Assembly (NCBI RefSeq): GCF_001927245.1
Contig: NZ_MJUX01000008.1
Location: forward strand, 124,001 to 188,000
DNA from: Acuticoccus yangtzensis
GTDB lineage: Bacteria > Pseudomonadota > Alphaproteobacteria > Rhizobiales > Amorphaceae
Length of the DNA stretch: 64,000 nt
Direction: 5' to 3'
Position numbers and translations under genes: made by a program. Positions 17,363 to 26,177 of the stretch are shown in pieces (position 1 is the stretch's first letter; each line of letters opens with the position of its first letter). The notes under the pieces are model-generated. The model saw only the letters and a program-made list of their open reading frames with translations. It was not told the origin of the DNA and made no database searches.

Positions 17363-18538
17363 GTGGTCGGACACATCGCGATCCAACAGGCAGGAGAGGC
17401 CACGCCGCCCTTCATCCGCATGGTGGAAACCGGCGGGACCGGCCCATTCGTCATCGGTGAAGGGCGCGTCAGCGTCTACCACATCGGCTATTCGTCGGTC
17501 AGCGACACGCTCGCCTTGGTGAAGGCCCACCGCGGCACGCCCATCGTCATCCTCGACCGTTCCACCGAGGCGATGGAGGTGACGCCGAAGACCACCACGA
17601 TGCTGCTCGACGCGGTTCCCGACGGCTGCCGCGTCATCGTGCTGGCGCAGAACCACGATTATGTGCGCGCGGTGCGGGCGCTGGGGGACGAGCGCCTGAG
17701 CGCGGTCTTCATGCACGCCTTCCTGCGCACGCTGCAATGGACATTCCGGCGGGTGGATGTCGAGCAGATCATCGCCCGCCGCAAGCCGGATGGTCCGCCC
17801 GGAAAACTCTATACATGCCTACTCAACCGGCCGCGCCCACCGAAGATCGCGGTCTTCGGCTGGCTGAAGGCCAACGGCTATCTTCACCTCGGCCATGTGA
17901 GCTTCCGCGGCGATCCCGCGGCGCGCGATTCGGGCGAAATGGACGCCATGATCGCCAAGACGCGCCACCAGTTCCCCTCGTTCACGCGCGAGATCAACGC
18001 GGCGCTGAAGGCCGACTGGCCGCACGCCAGCTTCCAGGAGGTGGAGAAGGAAAGCTTCATCTACAGCGTCAACGTTCCGGCCTACGACGCGCCCGTCTCG
18101 CTGGTGGTCGAGACGGAGATGGCGCAGAATTTCGAGCGCTATACGGAGAAGTCACTCAAGGTCTTCATGGCGGGGCACCGGGCGGTGATCGCGGGTAACC
18201 GCGGCGTCGCCGGGCTTTTGAAGGACATCGGCTTCACCCTTCCCGGCTTCTCCACCGCTTATGACGGCATCGAGAACCAGGACGCCCGCCTGACCGCAGC
18301 GCTCGCCGAGTTCGAGCGCTACCTGAAATTCTCGCCGTCCGAGCGGCGCGACTTCATCGCCTCCACGTGGGAGGCCTGCGTCGACAATATGCGCCACTTC
18401 GCGGAACGGACCGAACGGGTGATGGACGCCTCGTTCGAGGAACTCGCGGGCCTTTGCGTGCGAAGCCGCTGGTCCGCCGTCACAGGTGACGCGCGCCGCC
18501 CGGTGAGCTGGATCCGCCCGCGCGACACGGCCGCCTGA
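17363..18538 (+). CDS. Protein of unassigned family, possibly glycosyltransferase-related
   Basis: 391 residues from the GTG at 17363, which has GGGAG eight bases upstream; the frame is open further 5' but only as a shadow of ppa. The C-terminal half contains NFERYTEKSLKVFMAGHRAV and NRGVAGLLKDIGF, a pattern I associate with poorly characterised surface-polysaccharide and glycosyltransferase-like proteins in which a conserved Glu-Lys and a 'too-far' Gly-rich loop recur. No nucleotide-sugar motif can be named. No signal peptide or membrane segment is visible. It is one of the better unknowns here; function is not assigned. Confidence 0.6.
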   Translation: MVGHIAIQQAGEATPPFIRMVETGGTGPFVIGEGRVSVYHIGYSSVSDTLALVKAHRGTPIVILDRSTEAMEVTPKTTTMLLDAVPDGCRVIVLAQNHDYVRAVRALGDERLSAVFMHAFLRTLQWTFRRVDVEQIIARRKPDGPPGKLYTCLLNRPRPPKIAVFGWLKANGYLHLGHVSFRGDPAARDSGEMDAMIAKTRHQFPSFTREINAALKADWPHASFQEVEKESFIYSVNVPAYDAPVSLVVETEMAQNFERYTEKSLKVFMAGHRAVIAGNRGVAGLLKDIGFTLPGFSTAYDGIENQDARLTAALAEFERYLKFSPSERRDFIASTWEACVDNMRHFAERTERVMDASFEELAGLCVRSRWSAVTGDARRPVSWIRPRDTAA

Positions 18539-18666
18539 AGCGTCCGCGCCGGGGTGCGGTGCGGGCGGCTCCTTCCTGTTTTCGTCCGCACAACTTCCGC
18601 CATCGCCGGTTTCCCCAAGCGACAGCGTCGATTAGCTTGACGGTTCAGTTTGCGGGGCGAGGACGA

Positions 18667-20388
18667 ATGATGACGGGGCCAACGGGCTGGCGGGCGACGT
18701 CGCCGGTCGATTTTGCATGCCAGAAGAGCCCCGCGACGGGCAGCGCTGGGATGGTCGTCACGAACCACCCGCTGGGATCGGCGGCCGGGGCGGAGATGCT
18801 GGCCGCCGGCGGCAACGCGGTGGACGCGGCCGTCGCCGCGCTCCTCGCCCTCACCGTGGTCGAGCCGATGATGGTCGGCATCGCGGGCGGCGGCCTCGCC
18901 CACATCCGCCTGCCGGACGGCGAGCACGTCGTCATCGACGCTCTGGCCGCCGCTCCCGCCGCCTCCCATGCCGAGAGCTACACGCCGGTGTCCGACGAGC
19001 CGGCCCGGCGCATGGAGACCGTCGGCGACCGCAGCGCGCGCGGTCCGGGGGCGGTCGCCGTGCCCGCCAACCTCATCGGCTGGCATATGATGCAGACGCG
19101 GTACGGCAAGCTCGCCTTCGCGGATGTGGTCGAACCGGCGATCCGTTTGGCGGCCGGCGGCTTCCGCCTCACGCACTACCTCGCCGGTGCGATTGCCGAG
19201 CATGCGCGCGAACTTTCGGACGATGCCGAGATGGCACGGCTCTTCGTGCCCGGCGGCCGGCCGTTGGCGGCGGGGGATCGCCTCGTCAACGGCGCCTATG
19301 CCCACAGCCTGCGCCTGATCGCCCAGGAGGGCGCGGCGGCGCTCCACGGCGGTGCGCTGGGCGCTGCGCTGGCGGCGCGCATCCGGCGCGGCACCGCCGA
19401 CGACGGCGACCTCACCCTGGCCGACCTCCAAGCCGCCCGCGCCGTGGTCCGCCGCCCCATCACCGGAACCTATCGCGGCTTCGAGATCCACGGACCGCCG
19501 CCGCCCGCCTCTTCGGGCGTCCACATCACGCAGATGCTGAACCTTCTCGAGGGGTTCGACGTCGCCGGCCTCGGTTACGGCACGCCGGAGGCGCTGCACC
19601 TCCTGGCCGGGGTACTCACCATCGCGTTCGCCGACCGTAATCTGACGAGCGGCGATCCCGACTTCGTCGACGTGCCCGTCGAGCGGCTGACGTCCAAAGC
19701 CTATGCCGACGCACGCCGCGCCGACATCGGCCGCGTGACGCCTGCAGCGCCCGCCGCGATGGGATCGGCGGACACCACCCATGTGACGGTGGCCGACAAG
19801 GACGGCACCATCGTTTCCGCCACTCACACCATCAACGGCCTGTTCGGAGCCAAGTTCGTGGTGCCGGACGCGGGTTTCATCCCGAACAACTACATGATGA
19901 ATTTCGACCCACACCCGGGCCGCGCCCTCTCTGTCGCCCCCGGAAAGCGGGTGCCGACGTCGATGGCGCCGATGATCGTCACACGGGACGGGCGCCCCGC
20001 GTTCGCGCTCGGCCTGCCGGGGGCGCTGCGCATCTTCCCCTCGGCCTTGCAGGCGATCGTCAACCTGATCGACCACCAGATGACGCTGCAGGAGGCGGTC
20101 GAGGCGCCACGCCTTTTCACAGAGGGGCATGTCCTGGAACTCGAACGGGGCTACGGGAGCCAGCAGGGTGCCTTGGAGGGCATGGGGCATGATGTGGCGA
20201 TCGTCCCGCAGGTCGCCGGAGGGATGAACGCGATCGCTTTCGCGCCGGACGGTGGGATGACGGGGGCCGCCTGCTGGCGCGCGGACGGGACCGCGATCGC
20301 GATGGGCGGGGGCCTCGCCAAGCCCGGCGTGCGCTTTTATACCGGCGCTGCCCCTGACACCCATGGCGACGAGGACAGCGCATCTTGA
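18667..20388 (+). CDS. Gamma-glutamyltransferase family protein, no signal peptide
   Basis: 573 residues with the Ntn-hydrolase layout of gamma-glutamyltransferases: large subunit (GGNAVDAAVAALLALTVVEP, GIAGGG), then the processing site SADTTH where the Thr near residue 370 would become the nucleophile, then the small subunit. True GGTs are periplasmic, but this N-terminus has no signal peptide from the ATG at 18667 (ribosome site GAGGAC). Its stop overlaps the start of a 2-hydroxyacid dehydrogenase (TTGA), so it is more likely a cytosolic amidase-like relative in a catabolic pair than a glutathione enzyme. Confidence 0.85.
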   Translation: MMTGPTGWRATSPVDFACQKSPATGSAGMVVTNHPLGSAAGAEMLAAGGNAVDAAVAALLALTVVEPMMVGIAGGGLAHIRLPDGEHVVIDALAAAPAASHAESYTPVSDEPARRMETVGDRSARGPGAVAVPANLIGWHMMQTRYGKLAFADVVEPAIRLAAGGFRLTHYLAGAIAEHARELSDDAEMARLFVPGGRPLAAGDRLVNGAYAHSLRLIAQEGAAALHGGALGAALAARIRRGTADDGDLTLADLQAARAVVRRPITGTYRGFEIHGPPPPASSGVHITQMLNLLEGFDVAGLGYGTPEALHLLAGVLTIAFADRNLTSGDPDFVDVPVERLTSKAYADARRADIGRVTPAAPAAMGSADTTHVTVADKDGTIVSATHTINGLFGAKFVVPDAGFIPNNYMMNFDPHPGRALSVAPGKRVPTSMAPMIVTRDGRPAFALGLPGALRIFPSALQAIVNLIDHQMTLQEAVEAPRLFTEGHVLELERGYGSQQGALEGMGHDVAIVPQVAGGMNAIAFAPDGGMTGAACWRADGTAIAMGGGLAKPGVRFYTGAAPDTHGDEDSAS

Positions 20389-21356
20389 CCGGAACGATCG
20401 TCTTCCTCGACCCGATGGTGCCGGCCCGGCTGGAGCGCATCGCCGCCCTGGTGCCGGAAGGATTTGTCTTGAGAAACGCGGCGAGCCGTGCGCCGGACGA
20501 CCAACTCGGCGCCATCCGCGGTGCCCGCTTCGCCGTCGCGGGCGACGTTCCCGTGACGGCGCAGATGATGGCCGAGGGTGCCGCACACGGTTTGGAGGCG
20601 GTGCACAAATGGGGCGTCGGCTACGACAACCTCGACCTTGAGGCCGCGCGTGCGGCGGGGGTCCGCGTGTTGCGCACCACGGGCAGCAATGCCGTCGCCG
20701 TTGCGGAGAGTGCGCTCGCCCTGATGCTCGCGGTCAACCGCCAGACCGTGACGGGTCACGTGGCGCTTCAGAGCGGCTCCTGGTCCAAGGGCGACCTCGG
20801 ATCAAAGATGTTCCGTCTCTCGGGCCAGACGGTAGGCCTCGTGGGCCTCGGCTATATCGGCAAGGCACTTGCCCGCCTCCTGAGCGGCTTCCGTTGCGCG
20901 GCGCTTTACACGAAGCCCACGCGCCTGGCGCCGGAGGAGGAAGATGCACTCGGCGTCACCTATGCGCCGCTGGATGAGCTCCTCGGACGCAGCGACATCG
21001 TGTCGTTGCACTGCCCGCTGAGCGAGGCCACGCGCGGCCTCATCGACGCTGCGGCCCTGCAGCGGATGAAGCCCAGCTCCGTCTTGATCAACGTCGCCCG
21101 CGGCGGTGTCGTCGATGAGGGCGCCCTGATCGATGCTGTGGCGTCGGGTCACTTGCGCGGCGTCGGCGTCGATGTCTACGAAACGGAGCCGCTTCCCGCA
21201 GGGCACGGGCTGATCGGCCTGCCGGGCGTCGTGACGACACCGCACATCGCGGCCTTGGCTGCGGACAATTTCGCGCCGACGCTTCGGCGTATTTTCGACA
21301 ACTTCGTTTGTTTGTCACATCATATGAAACCTGCTACAAACGACATTCTCGTCTGA
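20385..21356 (+). CDS. D-2-hydroxyacid dehydrogenase family protein
   Basis: 323 residues with Rossmann motif GLGYIG, catalytic Arg in NVARGGVVDE, Glu in VYETEP and His in TTPHIAA, all in their expected order. It oxidises or reduces 2-hydroxy/2-oxoacids with NAD(P). The start is the TTG at 20385, overlapping the TGA of the GGT-like gene by three bases, which makes co-translation likely; no better start is present near the family N-terminus. This is the second of three such dehydrogenases in the window. Confidence 0.87.
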   Translation: MTGTIVFLDPMVPARLERIAALVPEGFVLRNAASRAPDDQLGAIRGARFAVAGDVPVTAQMMAEGAAHGLEAVHKWGVGYDNLDLEAARAAGVRVLRTTGSNAVAVAESALALMLAVNRQTVTGHVALQSGSWSKGDLGSKMFRLSGQTVGLVGLGYIGKALARLLSGFRCAALYTKPTRLAPEEEDALGVTYAPLDELLGRSDIVSLHCPLSEATRGLIDAAALQRMKPSSVLINVARGGVVDEGALIDAVASGHLRGVGVDVYETEPLPAGHGLIGLPGVVTTPHIAALAADNFAPTLRRIFDNFVCLSHHMKPATNDILV

Positions 21357-21899
21357 TCACATCCTGTTTACACTCGCGAAATTACGCGCATAGCTGAAAT
21401 ACGTAATCGCATAACTACTCGACAAGCACTCAAATCAATTCAACCCCTGGATGCGCGATGATTTTTGAATCCACCCATTGTGGCTATTGTTTTGTTGCGC
21501 AACTCCGTCATGGCACTCGCCAGCGCCAACCGAATACGATCATAACTTCCAGTAAGATGGCTGTGGAACTGCGACGCGGAAGCCGCTCCCTCCGACGCGG
21601 ATAAACACATCTCTGGATTGCAAAATTACCTGCACCTTAGGCACGCGAAGCACTCAAGCCGTTTGCGTTCCGGACGAGCGGCGCACCCAATCGCTCGTAG
21701 AATCAAAGCCCTAAGCCATTATTCATGGGCAGAGACGCCCGACCACACATATCGGGCGGATGGCCTCTGGGTCACTTGATCATGTATCCTATACTTTATA
21801 AGGTGATGGCGTTCCGAAAGCGGTGCGCCGCTGACTTTTGACCGACGCACACACGCCTTCCAATGGGCGGCTGGGCGTACCCTGACACCAGAGGTGGCA
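21357..21899. other. AT-richer intergenic region before the polysaccharide genes
   Basis: About 540 bases without a convincing gene. The first ~350 bases are clearly richer in A and T than the surroundings. The open frames on the minus strand here are short and lack family features. The region probably carries the promoter of the exported-protein/sugar-transferase/kinase genes; no specific operator was recognised. Confidence 0.6.
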
Positions 21900-22418
21900 A
21901 TGCGTAGAATATCTCTCCTTCTCAGCGCGATATTGCTCGCGTGCACCGTGCAGATGACCACGGCCTCCGCGCAGGAGCTGACGGGTGAAGAGCTGCGGCA
22001 AGAGGTTGCTGCCCTGAAGCGCAGCCTGCAGAATCTCCCCGATTCCAACACCCCGCGCACCATCCTCAACAACATTCGTGGCCAAGTCGCTTCGATCGTT
22101 AACCGGTCGATGGAGAGCTACGAGACGTTCCTGCGCCGTTCGTTCAATCCCACCCGCAACGTGTTCGAGGGGACGACGAATATTTTTGATTTCGCCCGGG
22201 TCACGCTCGGGTACACGCCTCGTGGTAACGCGCTTCTCGCAGCGCTGTACCGCCCTGACTTTTATAAGGAAGATATCCGTGGGCGGCTTCAGAGCCGCGG
22301 AGAGCGGATGGCTTACCGGCGCCTCGTCGAACTCGGCGCCAACCGGTACCGGATCAACCTCGTCCTGACCCGCATTCGGAACCAGCGCAATCCTGGCATT
22401 ACGCCTAGCCCGAGCTAA
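21900..22418 (+). CDS. Small exported protein of unknown function
   Basis: 172 residues. An N-terminal signal peptide (MRRISLLLSAILLACTVQM, cleavage likely after ASA-Q) is followed by a helical, charged region with no cysteines and no recognised domain. ATG 21900 is preferred over the in-frame GTG two codons upstream because GAGGTG precedes it. It opens the short polysaccharide locus and is closed by a hairpin, so it may be an accessory periplasmic protein of that locus (inference from position only). Confidence 0.7.
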   Translation: MRRISLLLSAILLACTVQMTTASAQELTGEELRQEVAALKRSLQNLPDSNTPRTILNNIRGQVASIVNRSMESYETFLRRSFNPTRNVFEGTTNIFDFARVTLGYTPRGNALLAALYRPDFYKEDIRGRLQSRGERMAYRRLVELGANRYRINLVLTRIRNQRNPGITPSPS

Positions 22419-22433
22419 GTTTTCCGAGCGCTC

Positions 22434-22454
22434 AGGCGGCGCATTGCGCCGCCT
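22434..22454 (+). terminator. Hairpin after the exported-protein gene
   Basis: AGGCGGCGC and GCGCCGCCT form a 9-bp perfect stem with a 3-base loop, followed by a pyrimidine-rich stretch (CCTCTGTCCTTCTT). Confidence 0.7.
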
Positions 22455-22531
22455 CCTCTGTCCTTCTTGAAATCATAACACGGTGCTTTGGCGCGACTAA
22501 ACCGCGCTAGGTCTCAAATATTGTCTAGAGC

Positions 22532-23194
22532 GTGGTACAGACAGTGGACAATACATTCAGCCTGACCGCGACCCGGCAAATTGATGCCGAGCCCAGCACT
22601 AAGATTTTTATGCGACTGAAACGCGGCGTCGACGTTTTGGGAGCGCTGATCGCGCTTCCTGTTCTAATTGCCGCCGGTAGCCTCGTCTGGCTGATTAATA
22701 GGCGCTTCAATCCGGGCCCGCTTTTCTACACGCAGCAACGGATGGGGCGTGACTGCCGCCCATTCACGATCTACAAATTTCGCTCGATGCTTCCCGAGCA
22801 GACCGCTTCCGACAAGCGCAGCTACGCGGACCCGCTCGAAACCCACCGGATCACACCATTTGGGGCGGTCATGCGGCGTACACGCATTGACGAGCTGCCG
22901 CAGATTCTCAACATCCTGCTCGGTGACATGAGCTTCGTCGGCCCCCGCCCTGACACCTACGCTCATGCAGTAAAGTTTGCTGAGCTTGTTCCGGGCTACC
23001 GGGAGCGTCACACGGTTCGCCCCGGCATCACCGGCCTCGCCCAAATCAAGGTCGGGTACGCCGAAGGCATCGACGCGACAACCCAGAAGGTCGCCGCAGA
23101 CCTCAGCTACATACGCTCCATGTCTGCCTTGTCCGAGCTGCGCATCGTCGCCGGTACTGCGTGGGTGGTGATCTCCGGTCACGGGGCGCGCTGA
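22532..23194 (+). CDS. ExoY-type undecaprenyl-phosphate sugar transferase
   Basis: 220 residues, the short form of the bacterial sugar transferase family: one N-terminal membrane segment (VDVLGALIALPVLIAAGSLV) and a cytoplasmic catalytic part with YKFRSM, RRTRIDELPQ, GDMSFVGPRPD and RPGITGLAQI. It places the first sugar phosphate on the lipid carrier for exopolysaccharide or O-antigen synthesis. GTG start at 22532. It is followed by a Wzc-type kinase but no other glycosyltransferase, flippase or polymerase is present, so the rest of the pathway must lie elsewhere. Confidence 0.92.
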   Translation: MVQTVDNTFSLTATRQIDAEPSTKIFMRLKRGVDVLGALIALPVLIAAGSLVWLINRRFNPGPLFYTQQRMGRDCRPFTIYKFRSMLPEQTASDKRSYADPLETHRITPFGAVMRRTRIDELPQILNILLGDMSFVGPRPDTYAHAVKFAELVPGYRERHTVRPGITGLAQIKVGYAEGIDATTQKVAADLSYIRSMSALSELRIVAGTAWVVISGHGAR

Positions 23195-23349
23195 GCGCCG
23201 CGCCGCTCCTCTCGTCCGCGCGCCAATGCAATCATCAGCGTTGGCGAGCCACAGTTGATGCGGCGCGTCAGTCGAATATGGGGTATCGTGTGATGGCCCA
23301 GACCGTCCTTCGGTAACGGCCAAACCCGATTTGTGGACTTACACGCCTC

Positions 23350-25623
23350 ATGAATTTACAGCGACAGTCGACACCCTACGAGAGCGGTGACACCTACGGC
23401 TACACGACCGCTCCCACGGAAGAGCAGGAAGGTGGAATAAACCTTCGGATCCTCCTGGCGACCGTCTGGCGTGGCCGGTGGATCATCATGCTGTGCGTCG
23501 CGGTTGGGCTGGTCATGGCGTATCTGATCATCTCGCAGATGAGGCCGGTCTATGTGGCCTCCGGAACGATGCTCTTCCGGTCGGGTGAGACCAACGTCAC
23601 CGACATACGCACGGTCGTGCTCGCCGAGGAAAATCTCTCAAACGAGATACAGATCCTTCTTTCGACAAGCCTGCTCGGTGCTGTCGTCGACCGGCTGGGG
23701 ATGGTTTCCAGCGCACCCGAAGTTCCCAGCCCCCCCCCTTCTTTCCAAATCCGCGACCTCATCAACTGGCGCACATATGTATCTCCGGAATTTCTGGCAA
23801 GCATCGGCATCGTGGATCCTCCGGCCCCTCAAGCACCACCCGATGCGTCGACCCTGCAAGATCGCCGGCGCCTCGGTGCGATCTATCGCATCAGGGGGTC
23901 TCTGAGCCTCAATCCGATCCCAAACTCGCGCGTTATCACGATTTCCTACCGCAGCGGGAATCCTGCGGAGGCTGCACGTATCGTAAATGCCGTTGCAGAC
24001 GAATTCATCCGTAACCAACTCCAGGCGAAAGTGGATGCGACACGTGCGGCCTCCGAATGGCTGGGCGACCGCATCAATTCTCTGCGTGTCCGCGTCGAGA
24101 ACGCCGAACTCGCGGTTGAGGCTGCGCGGTCGCGGCAGAACGCGGCTGCCGGCCAGTCGTCGCAGGTGACACAACAGCAACTTCAGGCCATCAGCGGCCA
24201 GCTGGCGGCGGCACGGGCCGAACGTGCATCGGCGGAGGTGAGTTATCGCGCCGCCGAAGCCGCTCTCGCCGCGGGGCCGAGCGAGATCAGCACCATCAGT
24301 CTGTTCCGCGACGCGCCCGTGATCCAAAGACTCCGGTCTCGCGAGGATGAGTTATTGGACCAAGACGCGAACTTGGCCACTTTCGCCAGCAGCAGCCCAA
24401 ACCGTGTCTTCATCCGCGCGGAGATCGACCGTATTCAACAAAGCATTCGCAACGAGGCCGCAAGCATTGTCCGGACCCTGGAAAATGACTTGGAGGTCGC
24501 AAGGGCACGTGAAAATGTGCTCCAAGATCAGGTCTCCGCGATCGAAGAGCTGAACCAGGAGCAGCGCCGCGGAGAGGTGCAGCTCCGTCAGCTCGAGCGT
24601 GAGGCCGAAGCGAGCCGCGTCCTCTACGAAAACTTCCTGGGCCGGCTTGAGGAAACACAGCAGCAAGAAACGCTCGTCGCCGCCGATGCGCGCCTACTCA
24701 CACGCGCCGAAGTCCCGACCACGCCTGTCGGCGCAGGTAAGAAACGTGTGCTCCTGATGTTCATCGTCCTCGGCGTCGGCGCGGGTATCGGCATCATCTT
24801 CCTGCTCGACAAGTTGAACAACACCTTCCGCGGCGTGAAGCAGTTGGAGGATTATACGGGCCTTCCGGTGCTCGCCGTCTTGCCGACGGTCGGGGCGGAA
24901 ATGGACCGCTCGGAAGTCATCGAGCAACTTTACGAGAAGCCCAATGGGCACCTCGCGGAGGCGGTGCGCAACCTGCGAACCTCTCTCCTCTTTGGGTCTG
25001 CGAAGACGGCGCCCAAGGTGGTGGTGTTTACCTCGTCCGTGCCCGGCGAAGGCAAGTCGACAAGCTCCCTCCTCCTCGCCCTCACCAGTCAGCAGATGGG
25101 CCGCTCGGCCATCATCGTCGACTGCGACATGCGCCTGCGCGGCATCTCCTCGCTGGTGCAGCACGAGGATGACCGCCCGGGCCTCCTCTCGGTGCTGAAG
25201 GGAACGGCAACGGTGGACGAGGCGGTCGACGTCGACCCGAACACCGGCCTCATGATCCTCGCCTGCCGCCCAGGCGAGACCGACCGCACGCTGAGCGCTG
25301 CCGACATCGTCGCCTCGCGCTACTTCTCGGACCTCGTCACGCACCTCAGCAAGGTGTTCGACCTCGTCGTCCTCGACACGCCGCCGGTGCTGGCGGTGGC
25401 GGACGCGCGCATCGCCGCCAGCCTCGCCGACGCGATCGTCTATGCCGTGCGCTGGGACGACACTCCCCGCGGCGCGGTGGTCGAAGGCCTCAGAGAATTG
25501 CGCGGCGTCGACGCGCCGATCGCAGGGCTCGCCCTCACGATGGTCGACAACGATCGCGTGGCCACCTACGCCTACGAGGGCTACGGCCACTACCGCGCCC
25601 GCTACAGCGAATACTACCAGTAA
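23350..25623 (+). CDS. Polysaccharide co-polymerase with BY-kinase domain (Wzc/ExoP-like)
   Basis: 757 residues. An N-terminal Wzz chain-length domain has a membrane helix near residues 43-63; a long coiled-coil periplasmic region follows (about 230-440), then a second helix near 460-480. The cytoplasmic kinase has Walker A VPGEGKST (about residue 565), Walker A' IIVDCDMR and Walker B VVLDTPP. The last 18 residues hold seven tyrosines, the cluster that BY-kinases autophosphorylate. It controls polymer length and export of the polysaccharide started by the upstream transferase. Confidence 0.94.
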   Translation: MNLQRQSTPYESGDTYGYTTAPTEEQEGGINLRILLATVWRGRWIIMLCVAVGLVMAYLIISQMRPVYVASGTMLFRSGETNVTDIRTVVLAEENLSNEIQILLSTSLLGAVVDRLGMVSSAPEVPSPPPSFQIRDLINWRTYVSPEFLASIGIVDPPAPQAPPDASTLQDRRRLGAIYRIRGSLSLNPIPNSRVITISYRSGNPAEAARIVNAVADEFIRNQLQAKVDATRAASEWLGDRINSLRVRVENAELAVEAARSRQNAAAGQSSQVTQQQLQAISGQLAAARAERASAEVSYRAAEAALAAGPSEISTISLFRDAPVIQRLRSREDELLDQDANLATFASSSPNRVFIRAEIDRIQQSIRNEAASIVRTLENDLEVARARENVLQDQVSAIEELNQEQRRGEVQLRQLEREAEASRVLYENFLGRLEETQQQETLVAADARLLTRAEVPTTPVGAGKKRVLLMFIVLGVGAGIGIIFLLDKLNNTFRGVKQLEDYTGLPVLAVLPTVGAEMDRSEVIEQLYEKPNGHLAEAVRNLRTSLLFGSAKTAPKVVVFTSSVPGEGKSTSSLLLALTSQQMGRSAIIVDCDMRLRGISSLVQHEDDRPGLLSVLKGTATVDEAVDVDPNTGLMILACRPGETDRTLSAADIVASRYFSDLVTHLSKVFDLVVLDTPPVLAVADARIAASLADAIVYAVRWDDTPRGAVVEGLRELRGVDAPIAGLALTMVDNDRVATYAYEGYGHYRARYSEYYQ

Positions 25624-25640
25624 CCCCGCGATAAATGCCC

Positions 25641-25668
25641 AGGCGGGCGGCCGTCGCGCCGCCCGCCT
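25641..25668 (+). terminator. Hairpin after the kinase gene
   Basis: AGGCGGGCGGC and GCCGCCCGCCT form an 11-bp perfect stem with a 6-base loop, eighteen bases after the stop. No T run follows. Confidence 0.65.
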
Positions 25669-25763
25669 CACGGCCACCCACAAAAGTGTGATGTGCGGCA
25701 CGGCACGCCGCGCGCGAAGGGTCCAGATCTCTCCCAGCCCGCAATGTTCGCTGCGAGAGAGAC

Positions 25764-26042
25764 ATGACCGCCCACCGCTTCACCGCATGCATCCTGCTGT
25801 TCGCCGCGGCCGCCGCCACACCGGCCCGTGCCGACGCGGCGACTCCACCCGGAGCCGCACCCAACCTCGACCCTCCCACGATCGCCGCCGCCACCGAGAC
25901 GGTGCCGCCCGTGGCGGAGAGTGCCGGGCCGACAGAGGCGCAGTGCTCCAACGAGTTGATCCGCATCTGGAGCGACTACCCGAACGCCTACGATCATCGC
26001 CTCGTCGAAATCTGCTGGCCGCCACTGACGCAGCTTCATTGA
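25764..26042 (+). CDS. Small predicted exported protein
   Basis: 92 residues. A signal peptide-like start (FTACILLFAAAAATPARADA) is followed by a Pro/Ala linker and a short tail with two cysteines (AQCSNELIRIW...EICWPP) that could form a disulfide. GAGAGAG precedes the ATG at a good distance. No family is recognised. It could be spurious, but the signal peptide, ribosome site and cysteine pair support it. Confidence 0.5.
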   Translation: MTAHRFTACILLFAAAAATPARADAATPPGAAPNLDPPTIAAATETVPPVAESAGPTEAQCSNELIRIWSDYPNAYDHRLVEICWPPLTQLH

Positions 26043-26177
26043 CGCCGCGCACCCGGGTCCCTCTGCGCGGTGGCGGCGGTCTCCGCCCCCTTGAAATGGT
26101 GCGTGAAGGCCGCCGGCCGCATGCAAAGATGGGGAGCGATGCTATGCGAACGGCATCGGCCTCCCTAAATCCTGCCC

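Noticed and set aside
18319-20586. 755-codon minus-strand open frame opposite the GGT-like gene
   Set aside because: Product is Arg/His/Gly-rich without domains; the plus strand encodes clear GGT and dehydrogenase sequences.
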